A DNA stretch of 6,856 bases from a bacterium HR41. Its GTDB lineage: Bacteria; Actinomycetota; Thermoleophilia; Solirubrobacterales; Thermoleophilaceae. Under the pieces are notes generated by a model, which saw only the letters and a list, made by a program, of their open reading frames with translations, had not been told where the DNA came from and ran no database searches. The DNA is taken from NCBI GenBank assembly GCA_002898855.1, contig BEIR01000070.1, forward strand, positions 1 through 6,856, written 5' to 3'. Within the stretch, counting starts at the first letter, position 1, and every line of letters starts with the position of its first letter. Made by a program: the position numbers and the translations under genes. Of this stretch, positions 1-5,288 are shown piece by piece.

Positions 1-471
1 CCGCTGTTTGCCGATCACCCGCGCGAGCCGCTGCGTCCCGCCGCCGCCGGGGATGATCCCGAGCCGGATCTCGGGCTGTCCGAACTGGGCGGTTTCGGAC
101 GCGACGATCATGTCGCATGCCAGCGCGAGCTCGCAGCCGCCGCCGAGCGCGTAGCCGGACACTGCGGCTATCAACGGCGTGCGGCAGCGAGCCAGCGCGT
201 CCCAAAGGCTCGCTCCGCCCGGTTCCTGCAAAAGGTCGGGCAGCTCGCGCTCGTTGAGCTGGGCGATGTCGGCGCCGGCGGCGAAGTGCTCGTCGTCGCC
301 GGCGATCACGATGCAGCGCACGCCCTGGTCGCGGTCGAGCCGAGCGAGCGCCTCACATAGCGCCGCGCGCAACTCCGGCGACAGCGCGTTGCGCGCCTCC
401 GGTCGGTTGAGGCGCAGCAGTGCGACCGCGTCGTGCCGTTCTTCGATCAGGACACCGCCGCTACCGCCCAA
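1..471 (-). CDS. Enoyl-CoA hydratase (crotonase family, PaaF-like), 3' end cut by window edge
   Basis: Hydrates 2-enoyl-CoA to 3-hydroxyacyl-CoA in beta-oxidation, in the cytoplasm. 157 codons are visible of a family usually near 255-260 residues, so about 100 C-terminal residues lie beyond the left edge. Oxyanion-hole segment HFAAGADI is at residues 62-69 and GYALGGGCELAL at 106-117. The two catalytic glutamates expected from rat mitochondrial hydratase (Glu144/Glu164) are present as Glu114 (in GGCELA) and Glu134 (in GQPEIRLG), with the same spacing of 20. The stretch LNERELPDLL...LW around residues 72-90 resembles PaaF, the 2,3-dehydroadipyl-CoA hydratase, more than general hydratases; this is a remembered alignment. 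The start is a TTG: the frame opens after the TGA that also ends the dehydrogenase, there is no ATG or GTG in frame before the conserved region, and a purine-rich site precedes the TTG. It lies 63 bp downstream of the dehydrogenase and is probably co-transcribed. Fusion to a FadB-like multidomain protein cannot be excluded because the end is missing. Confidence 0.93.
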   Translation of the reverse strand, partial: MGGSGGVLIEERHDAVALLRLNRPEARNALSPELRAALCEALARLDRDQGVRCIVIAGDDEHFAAGADIAQLNERELPDLLQEPGGASLWDALARCRTPLIAAVSGYALGGGCELALACDMIVASETAQFGQPEIRLGIIPGGGGTQRLARVIGKQR

Positions 472-485
472 CTCATCCCCCTTTT
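472..485 (-). promoter_or_regulatory. Ribosome binding site deciding the TTG start of the enoyl-CoA hydratase
   Basis: On the minus strand AAAAGGGGG ends five bases before the TTG at 471-469. An ATG at 476-474 lies in another frame and reaches a stop after nine codons, so the TTG is the best supported start. Confidence 0.5.
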
Positions 486-534
486 GCCGCAGGTCTACGG
501 TCTGAGCGCTGCGAGTGGCGTCGCGCCTGGTACG

Positions 535-1692
535 TCACACCATCGCGTTGATACCCGTCAGCGAGCGCCCGATGATCAGCTTCTGGATCTGCGAGGTGCC
601 CTCGTAGAGCGTCGTCACGCGGGCGTCGCGGAGGTAGCGCTCGACGGGATAGTCGTCGACGTACCCCGAGCCGCCGTGGACCTGGATCGCGAGGTTGGCA
701 CAGCGCACGGCCGCCTCGGTGGCGTACAGCTTGGCGATCGACGTCTCGGTGGTGTTGGGCAAGCCCTTGTCCTTCAGCCAGCCCGCTCGCCAGACGAGAC
801 TGCGCGCCGCCTCGGTTTGCACCTTGATGTCGGCGAGCATCTCTTGAACGAGCTGGAAGGAGGCGATCGGGCGGCCGAACTGGATGCGCTCCTTGGCGTA
901 CTTGACCGCGGCGTCGAGCGAGCCTTGGCAGATGCCTACGCAGCCGGCCGCCACGCTGTAGCGGCCGGCGTCGAGCGCTGTCATCGCGACCTTGAAGCCG
1001 TCGCCGATCTCGCCGAGCATCGCCTCGTCCGGCACCTCGACGCCGTCGAGCGACAGCTCGGCGGTGTCCGAGCCGCGCAAGCCGAGCTTGCCGTGGATCG
1101 CCTGCGAGTGGAACCCCGGCGAGTCCGTGGGAACGAGAAACGCCGCGATCCCCTTGTGCCGCTTCTCGGGGTCGGTCTGGGCGAAGATCAACGCCACCTT
1201 GGCGTAGTTGCCCAGCGAGATCCACATCTTCTGGCCGGTGATGCGCCAGCCGCCGTCGATCTTCACCGCCCGCGTCTGCAAGCTGGCGGCGTCCGACCCG
1301 GTGTCGGGTTCCGTGAGCCCGAAGCAGCCGAGCGCCTCGCCCGAACACAGCTTCGGCAACCACTCGCGCTTCTGCTCTTCGGTACCCCACTTGTAGATCG
1401 GCGTGCTGACAAGCGAGGTGACGACCGAAACCACCGTGCGCATCGCCGAGTCGATGCGCCCGATCTCTTCAACGATCAAGCCGTAGGTGATGTAGTCGAT
1501 GCCGCGGCCGCCGTACTCCTCGGGGATCGTCGCGCCGAGATAGCCCATCGCCGCCATCTTCTCGACGAGCTCGGTGTCGAATCGCTCGTTGCGATCGTTG
1601 TCGCGGACACGGGGCTGAATCTCTTTCTCGGCGAACTCGCGCGCCGTCTCGCGCACCAGCTTCTGCTCGTCTGTCAGCTCGAAGTCGATCAC
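535..1692 (-). CDS. Acyl-CoA dehydrogenase, glutaryl-CoA-dehydrogenase-like features
   Basis: FAD-dependent oxidation of an acyl-CoA to the trans-2-enoyl-CoA, passing electrons to electron-transfer flavoprotein; cytoplasmic. 385 residues, the normal length. The N-terminal helical domain covers about 1-120. The flavin-binding segment GCFGLTEPDTGSD is at 122-134, a variant of the first family signature. The second signature, QVHGGSGYVDDYPVERY onwards, is at 337-356, and the catalytic base is Glu364 in LYEGTSQIQ. Several pieces recall glutaryl-CoA dehydrogenase: GCFGLTEP, the C-terminal IIGRSLTGI, and Arg85 with Ser89 in DSAMRTVVS, which align with human Arg94 and Ser98. Human Glu87 is Gly78 here. 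The substrate may therefore be a dicarboxylic acyl-CoA, but a short-chain acyl-CoA is also possible. The start is GTG at 1692; the thiolase ends 55 bp upstream and the hydratase starts 63 bp downstream. A palindrome and a -10-like box in front suggest an extra promoter of its own. Confidence 0.95.
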   Translation of the reverse strand: MIDFELTDEQKLVRETAREFAEKEIQPRVRDNDRNERFDTELVEKMAAMGYLGATIPEEYGGRGIDYITYGLIVEEIGRIDSAMRTVVSVVTSLVSTPIYKWGTEEQKREWLPKLCSGEALGCFGLTEPDTGSDAASLQTRAVKIDGGWRITGQKMWISLGNYAKVALIFAQTDPEKRHKGIAAFLVPTDSPGFHSQAIHGKLGLRGSDTAELSLDGVEVPDEAMLGEIGDGFKVAMTALDAGRYSVAAGCVGICQGSLDAAVKYAKERIQFGRPIASFQLVQEMLADIKVQTEAARSLVWRAGWLKDKGLPNTTETSIAKLYATEAAVRCANLAIQVHGGSGYVDDYPVERYLRDARVTTLYEGTSQIQKLIIGRSLTGINAMV

Positions 1693-1700
1693 GGACAGCG

Positions 1701-1706
1701 AGCCTA
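1701..1706 (-). promoter_or_regulatory. Possible -10 box of the acyl-CoA dehydrogenase gene
   Basis: TAGGCT on the minus strand fits TAnnnT and stands 8 bases before the GTG start at 1692. No clear Shine-Dalgarno lies close to the GTG, so a leaderless or near-leaderless transcript is possible. No convincing -35 is seen. It may also be chance within an operon spacer. Confidence 0.3.
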
Positions 1707-1713
1707 CCTGACC

Positions 1714-1731
1714 GCTGACCGCGCGGTCGGC
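1714..1731. promoter_or_regulatory. Palindromic operator candidate between thiolase and dehydrogenase genes
   Basis: GCTGACCGCGCGGTCGGC: a perfect 12-bp palindromic core (GACCGCGCGGTC) with two further complementary pairs outside one mismatched pair. It sits 7 bp upstream of the -10-like box of the dehydrogenase gene. Thirteen of 16 bases match the palindrome in front of the thiolase gene (2961-2976), so both may bind the same regulator. The regulator is not in the window; the site size would suit a TetR-type dimer, which is inference. Confidence 0.45.
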
Positions 1732-1747
1732 GTCGCCGCGGGCGAGC

Positions 1748-2947
1748 TCAGAGGCGTAGGTTCTCGACCGCGAGCGCCACGCCCTGACCGACGCCCACGC
1801 ACATCGTCACGAGTCCTAGCCGCCCGCCGCGACGCGCGAGCTCGTGACAGATCGTCCCCGCCAGGCGCGCGCCCGAGCAGCCGAGCGGGTGCCCGATCGC
1901 GATCGCGCCGCCGTTGACGTTCAAGCGTTCGTGGTCGATGCCAAGCTCGCGTATGCAAGCCAGCACCTGGCTGGCGAAAGCTTCGTTGAGCTCGACGAGG
2001 TCGAAGTCGTCGATCACCTTGCCGGTGCGGGCGAGGAGTTTGCGCGTGGCGGGGATCGGACCGATGCCCATGTAGGCGGGGTCGACGCCGGCGGCCGCGC
2101 CGCAGACGACGCGGGCAAGAGGGGAGAGGCCAAGCTCGCGCGCCCGTTCGGCGCTGGCGAGCAGCAGGCAGGCGGCGCCGTCGTTGATCTGCGAAGAGTT
2201 GCCAGCGGTCACCGTGCCTCCGTCGCGGAACACCGGGCGCAGGCGTGCCAGCTTCTCGAGCGAGGTGTCGCGGCGCGGGCCTTCGTCATGCTCGACGACG
2301 ACCGGCTCGCCCTTGCGTTGCGGCACCTCGACGGGCACGATCTCGTGGTCGAACAGGCCGGCGTCCTGTGCGGCAATCGCGCGGCGGTGCGACTCGAGCG
2401 CGAAAGCGTCCTGGTCCTCGCGCGCGATGCCGTAGCGCTGTGCGACGTTCTCGGCGGTTTCGCCCATCGACTCCGTCGAGTAGGGGAAGTCGGGGTGGGG
2501 GAAGCGCCACCCGATCGTGGTGTCGACGAGCTCGAGGCCGCCGCGCGGCCAGGCGCGATCGGGCTTGAGTGCGACGAGCGGCGCCCGCGTCATCGACTCG
2601 ACACCGCCCGCCAGCACGAGGTCGGCTTCGCCGGCGCGAATCGCTCGTGCCGCGTGGATAACCGCGTCGAGCCCGGACGCGCACAGGCGGTTGACGGTCA
2701 CGCCCGGCACCTCCTTCGGCAGCCCGGCCAGAAGCAGCGCCATGCGCGCGACGTTGCGGTTGTCTTCGCCCGCTTGGTTGGCGCAGCCGAAGACGACGTC
2801 GTCGACCAACGCCGGATCGATCTCGTTGCGCTCGACGATGCGGCGGATAACGAGCGCTGCGAGCGTGTCCGGTCGCACGTCGGCGAGCGCGCCGCCGTAG
2901 CGGCCGATCGGCGTGCGCAACGCATCGCAGATGACGACGTCGGGCAT
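1748..2947 (-). CDS. pcaF: 3-oxoadipyl-CoA/3-oxoacyl-CoA thiolase (PcaF/PaaJ-type)
   Basis: Cleaves a 3-oxoacyl-CoA with CoA to release acetyl-CoA and a shortened acyl-CoA; for 3-oxoadipyl-CoA the products are succinyl-CoA and acetyl-CoA. 399 residues, full thiolase length. The catalytic residues are in place: nucleophile Cys89 (NRLCASG), NEAF at 321-324, His353 (GHPLG) and Cys383 (TMCVGVGQG). Long stretches follow PcaF/PaaJ rather than general acetyl-CoA acetyltransferases: [11 protein letters not shown] at 11-21, [20 protein letters not shown] at 53-72, DTTIGWRF at 142-149, ETAENVA at 163-169 and [10 protein letters not shown] at 208-217. This is recalled family knowledge, not a search result. 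The ATG start leaves only 7 bases after a -10-like box and has no Shine-Dalgarno. It is the first gene of the minus-strand cluster and is divergent from the small plus-strand gene at 2999. General beta-oxidation use remains possible, so the symbol is less certain than the family. Confidence 0.93.
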   Translation of the reverse strand: MPDVVICDALRTPIGRYGGALADVRPDTLAALVIRRIVERNEIDPALVDDVVFGCANQAGEDNRNVARMALLLAGLPKEVPGVTVNRLCASGLDAVIHAARAIRAGEADLVLAGGVESMTRAPLVALKPDRAWPRGGLELVDTTIGWRFPHPDFPYSTESMGETAENVAQRYGIAREDQDAFALESHRRAIAAQDAGLFDHEIVPVEVPQRKGEPVVVEHDEGPRRDTSLEKLARLRPVFRDGGTVTAGNSSQINDGAACLLLASAERARELGLSPLARVVCGAAAGVDPAYMGIGPIPATRKLLARTGKVIDDFDLVELNEAFASQVLACIRELGIDHERLNVNGGAIAIGHPLGCSGARLAGTICHELARRGGRLGLVTMCVGVGQGVALAVENLRL

Positions 2948-2954
2948 CGGCGCG

Positions 2955-2960
2955 ATCGTA
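2955..2960 (-). promoter_or_regulatory. -10 box of the thiolase-led operon, leaderless layout
   Basis: TACGAT on the minus strand matches TATAAT at four of six positions, including the key TA and final T. Seven bases (cgcgccg) separate it from the ATG at 2947, which would place transcription start at or next to the A of the start codon. There is no Shine-Dalgarno and no clear -35. Confidence 0.45.
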
Positions 2961-2976
2961 CCGACCGGGCGGTTGG
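2961..2976. promoter_or_regulatory. Palindromic operator candidate in the divergent intergenic region
   Basis: CCGACCGGGCGGTTGG: 7-bp arms with one mismatch and a 2-bp centre. It directly abuts the thiolase -10 box and lies between the two divergent -10-like boxes, so a bound dimer could block the thiolase promoter and perhaps affect both. It resembles the palindrome at 1714-1731 (13 of 16 bases). Confidence 0.5.
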
Positions 2977-2985
2977 CGGGTGCGC

Positions 2986-2991
2986 TAGCGT
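2986..2991 (+). promoter_or_regulatory. -10 box of the plus-strand hypothetical gene, leaderless layout
   Basis: TAGCGT fits TAnnnT and stands exactly 7 bases before the GTG at 2999, mirroring the thiolase side. No Shine-Dalgarno or obvious -35 is seen. Confidence 0.4.
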
Positions 2992-2998
2992 CGCGGCG

Positions 2999-3490
2999 GT
3001 GGCGCGGATCGTGGTCTGCAGCGACGGGGCGCGCGGCGCGGCGTTCGTGGCCGCGTTCGCGCGGCTGGACGCGCCGGTGACGGTCGCCAGCGAAGGCGGC
3101 GAAGGGGTGACGCTAGACCCGCTGCGGCTCGGCACGGTGCTGCCGCTCCTCGCCGACGCCGCGTGTCTTTGTTGGTGTTTCGGAGCACGGCGACGGCCAG
3201 CGGCGGAGTTCGCTGAGCTGCACGGCAACCGCTTGTCGTCGCTGCTCGAGCGCCTCGTCGACTCGCCCGTGCGCGCGTTCGTTTACGAGTCGCCGGGACG
3301 TTCGCGGAGCGGTGGGGGCGGGGCCGTCGGAGACGACGAAGTCGCGATGGCGGGCGAACGGGTGGCCGAGTTCTGCCGCCGCAAGCGCATCCGCTTCGCT
3401 GTCGTCGAGTCGCCCGACGAGGGCGGCGCGGACCCTGCCGACCTCGCTGCTGCCGCGGCGCGACTGCTCGGCGGCGGCGCCCCTGCGTGA
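2999..3490 (+). CDS. Hypothetical protein, 163 residues, possible Rossmann-like fold
   Basis: I do not recognise a named family with certainty. The protein opens with a beta strand (ARIVVCSD). Then follow [20 protein letters not shown], a CLCWCFG segment, a helix around [19 protein letters not shown], the strand RAFVYESPG, a glycine-rich linker, the basic helix [17 protein letters not shown], and an alanine-rich helix to the C-terminus. Alternating strands and helices suggest a Rossmann-like domain, perhaps a degenerate relative of nucleotide-sugar epimerases; the usual GxxGxxG motif is absent. There is no signal peptide or membrane segment. Four cysteines lie in the N-terminal half, three of them close together as CLCWC. 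The start is GTG at 2999, chosen because the beta strand begins there and a TAnnnT box precedes it; the open frame continues far upstream only as an antisense shadow of the thiolase. It is divergent from the thiolase (51 bp between starts) and its stop lies inside the promoter of the sulfurtransferase gene. Confidence 0.65.
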   Translation: MARIVVCSDGARGAAFVAAFARLDAPVTVASEGGEGVTLDPLRLGTVLPLLADAACLCWCFGARRRPAAEFAELHGNRLSSLLERLVDSPVRAFVYESPGRSRSGGGGAVGDDEVAMAGERVAEFCRRKRIRFAVVESPDEGGADPADLAAAAARLLGGGAPA

Positions 3491-3515
3491 CTGCGCCGCA
3501 GCAAAACACTAGAAT
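3487..3515 (+). promoter_or_regulatory. Sigma70-like promoter of the thiosulfate sulfurtransferase gene
   Basis: The -35 GTGACT (3487-3492, four of six to TTGACA) and -10 TAGAAT (3510-3515, five of six to TATAAT) are separated by 17 bases. The local run is AT-richer than its surroundings. Transcription would start near 3522, giving a leader of about 65 bases. The -35 overlaps the stop codon of the preceding gene. Confidence 0.6.
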
Positions 3516-3573
3516 CACCACGGCAATAAGGCAGATTTGTTCGGGTGGCGGAGGTTCCGCTCTTCCGACGACC

Positions 3574-3580
3574 GAGGAGG
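3574..3580 (+). promoter_or_regulatory. Strong ribosome binding site setting the ATG at 3587
   Basis: GAGGAGG followed by six bases and ATG. It settles the start against an in-frame GTG at 3545, whose extra 14 residues are basic and unlike the family. Confidence 0.8.
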
Positions 3581-3586
3581 CGCAGC

Positions 3587-4432
3587 ATGGGCGAGTACGC
3601 GAAGGACGTCTTGGTGTCGACTGAGTGGGTCGAGCAGCATCTCGACGACGACTCGATCCGCATCGTCGAGGTCGACGAAAACCCCGACCTCTACCGCGAG
3701 GCACACATCCCCGGCGCGATCGGCTTCGACTGGAAGAAGGACCTCCAGGATCCAGTGCGTCGTGACTTCCTCGGCCCGCGCGAGTTCGGGGAGCTGATGG
3801 GAAGCCGCGGCATCTCCAACGATCACACGGTCGTGCTCTACGGCGACCGCAACAACTGGTTCGCGGCCTACACCTATTGGTACTTCCGCTACTACGGCCA
3901 CGACAAAGTCAAGCTGATCAACGGGCCGCGCGAGAAGTGGATCGCCGAGGGGCGACCGACCACGACCGAGGTGCCGAGCTACCCGCCGCAGCGGTTCGAG
4001 ACGAAAGACCCCGACGAGTCGATCCGCGCGCGTCGCGACGAAGTTCTCGCCGCGCTTGAGCGAGACGTGAAGCTCGTCGACGTGCGCTCGCCCGCCGAGT
4101 TCGCGGGCGAGATCATCTCGCCCGCCGGCTACGAGCAGGAGGGCGCGCAGCGAGCCGGGCACATCCCCGGTGCCATCAACGTGCCGTGGGCGCAAGCCGT
4201 GAACGAGGACGGCACGTTCAAATCGCGCGAGGAGCTCGAGCGCCTGTACCGCGAGAAGGGCGTGCTGGAAGACGGCAAGCCGGTTATCGCCTACTGCCGA
4301 ATCGGCGAGCGCTCGGCCCACACCTGGTTCGTGCTGCACGAGCTGCTCGGTCACGACCAGGTGGAGAACTACGACGGCTCGTGGACCGAGTGGGGGAACC
4401 TCGTGGCGGTGCCGATCGAGCGCGGTAGCTGA
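3587..4432 (+). CDS. Thiosulfate sulfurtransferase (two-domain rhodanese, CysA2/CysA3-like)
   Basis: Moves a sulfane sulfur from thiosulfate to cyanide or another thiophilic acceptor through a cysteine persulfide; cytoplasmic, linked to sulfur assimilation and detoxification. 281 residues, close to the roughly 277 of the mycobacterial CysA2/CysA3 proteins, which it follows along its whole length: VDENPDLYREAHIPGAI, DWKKDLQDPV, NNWFAAYTYWYFRYYGH, GHIPGAINVPW, NEDGTFKS, YDGSWTEWG. The N-terminal rhodanese domain (about 8-120) lacks the active cysteine, with LYGDRNN in its place, as is normal. The C-terminal domain (about 145-278) has Cys237 in the loop CRIGERS, the thiosulfate-type CRxGxR motif. 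It has its own promoter and ribosome site and is followed by a hairpin, so it is probably a single-gene unit. The small SseC-type gene that often follows cysA2 in mycobacteria is absent. I leave the symbol empty because cysA also names a sulfate-transport ATPase. Confidence 0.95.
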   Translation: MGEYAKDVLVSTEWVEQHLDDDSIRIVEVDENPDLYREAHIPGAIGFDWKKDLQDPVRRDFLGPREFGELMGSRGISNDHTVVLYGDRNNWFAAYTYWYFRYYGHDKVKLINGPREKWIAEGRPTTTEVPSYPPQRFETKDPDESIRARRDEVLAALERDVKLVDVRSPAEFAGEIISPAGYEQEGAQRAGHIPGAINVPWAQAVNEDGTFKSREELERLYREKGVLEDGKPVIAYCRIGERSAHTWFVLHELLGHDQVENYDGSWTEWGNLVAVPIERGS

Positions 4433-4461
4433 TGCTTGCCTGCGCCCCCGGGCGCCGCTGA

Positions 4462-4495
4462 CCGTGCGCGGCCGCACCGCTGCGGCCGCGCACGG
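4462..4495. terminator. Perfect 15-bp GC-rich hairpin between convergent genes
   Basis: Arms CCGTGCGCGGCCGCA (4462-4476) and its exact complement (4481-4495) enclose a 4-base loop, CCGC. It starts 29 bases after the sulfurtransferase stop and 39 bases beyond the stop of the convergent Nudix gene. Neither strand has a T-run after the stem, so it is not a canonical intrinsic terminator. U-less hairpins at gene ends are common in high-GC actinobacteria, and this one could serve both genes. Confidence 0.6.
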
Positions 4496-4534
4496 GGGGC
4501 GATCGCGCTAGCGAGCCGCGGCGAGCGCTGCCCG

Positions 4535-5215
4535 CTAGCGGGCGTCGTCCTCGCCGGCTGTCCCGCTGTCGAGCGGTGCGAGCCGGCGGAGCAGGGCGCG
4601 GACGATGCGAGCCGTCGCGCCCCAGACGACGTGTTCACCGACCGTGTAGGTCGGTGTCCGGATCGGCACGCCGAGGCGCACGAGCCGCTGCAGGCGAAAG
4701 CCGGCCGCGAGCGCGCGCAGCGGCAGCTCGAGCACGGCTTCGACCTCGTCGGCCGCAGGTCGCCACGACGCCGGCGGCGCGGCGACCCAGCCAACGTAGG
4801 GCCGCACGCGGAAGGCCGTGACGATCGTCCCGGTGGGAGGCAACGCGCCGACCACCTCGACCCTCGCTGGGGCAAGACCGATCTCCTCCTCGGCCTCGCG
4901 CAGGGCGGCCGCCAGCGCACTTTCGCCGCGACGTAGCCGCCCCCCGGGAAAAGAGATTTCGCCCGCGTGCTGCGGGAGGTGACGGGCGCGGCGCGTGAAC
5001 ACAGCTACGAGCTCACCGTTCCGCTCGAGGAGCGGAACGAGAACAGCCGCCTCTTTCGAGCCTGGCGCGAACATGCGCTCGGTTTCTTCCGGAGCGAGCA
5101 AGAGCTCACGCAACCGTTCGGGAAGTTCGAGCCCGGGGCTCGAGCCTCGATCGTCGTGCCGCTGCGGGGCTTGTGCCGCGCCTTCGGCCTCGCGCTCGCG
5201 CTGTTCGTCGTTCAC
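4535..5215 (-). CDS. Nudix hydrolase, CoA pyrophosphatase (NudL/YeaB) type
   Basis: Probably hydrolyses the pyrophosphate of CoA or acyl-CoA to a 4'-phosphopantetheine moiety and 3',5'-ADP. 226 residues from the chosen start. The Nudix box is at residues 92-114: Gly92, Glu98, then REAEEEIGL at 106-114, holding the metal-binding glutamates 107, 109 and 110. Directly before it, VFTRRARHLPQHAGEISFPG (72-91) is the NuCoA motif seen in CoA-type members, but the usual Ser is Ala77 and the usual Arg is Pro81. The later PPTGTIVTAFRVRPYVGW and VVWGATARIVRALL segments also suit this subfamily. There is no membrane segment. The start is uncertain: I take GTG at 5215, which avoids reading antisense through the pncA ribosome site. 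In-frame TTG codons further in are alternatives, and residues 1-28 look like unstructured charged sequence. It is divergent from pncA (73 bp) and convergent with the sulfurtransferase. Confidence 0.88.
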   Translation of the reverse strand: MNDEQREREAEGAAQAPQRHDDRGSSPGLELPERLRELLLAPEETERMFAPGSKEAAVLVPLLERNGELVAVFTRRARHLPQHAGEISFPGGRLRRGESALAAALREAEEEIGLAPARVEVVGALPPTGTIVTAFRVRPYVGWVAAPPASWRPAADEVEAVLELPLRALAAGFRLQRLVRLGVPIRTPTYTVGEHVVWGATARIVRALLRRLAPLDSGTAGEDDAR

Positions 5216-5224
5216 CCCGCTGCC

Positions 5225-5230
5225 TATGAT
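5225..5230 (+). promoter_or_regulatory. -10 box of pncA
   Basis: TATGAT matches TATAAT at five of six positions, in an otherwise GC-rich stretch. No good -35 is seen 16-18 bases upstream. Start would fall near 5237, giving a leader of about 50 bases that contains a small GCGCCG/CGGCGC hairpin (5241-5258). Confidence 0.45.
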
Positions 5231-5274
5231 CGCGTCTGGTGCGCCGTCACCGCGGCGCGACAGTAGCGTCGGGG

Positions 5275-5281
5275 AAGGAGG
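5275..5281 (+). promoter_or_regulatory. Strong ribosome binding site of pncA
   Basis: AAGGAGG followed by seven bases and ATG at 5289. It settles the pncA start against the longer open frame that begins at 4995. Confidence 0.8.
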
Positions 5282-5288
5282 GAGAGCG

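Noticed and set aside
433..1917. 494-residue plus-strand open frame
   Set aside because: It lies antisense to the acyl-CoA dehydrogenase and flanks, is rich in Arg, Ala and Asp without any family motif, and mirrors the codon positions of the real gene, as expected in high-GC DNA.
1844..2998. Upstream part of a 548-residue plus-strand open frame ending at 3490
   Set aside because: This part is antisense to the thiolase and has no domain pattern. Only the portion from the GTG at 2999 looks like a real protein.
3545..3586. Upstream GTG start for the sulfurtransferase
   Set aside because: The strong GAGGAGG site and family alignment both point to ATG 3587.
3515..4477. 320-residue minus-strand open frame
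   Set aside because: It is antisense to the clearly identified sulfurtransferase, with low-complexity Val/Arg/Leu-rich composition.
4995..5288. N-terminal extension of pncA from an upstream ATG
   Set aside because: It is antisense to the Nudix gene, Ser/Arg-rich, and pncA has an ideal ribosome site and full family length from 5289.
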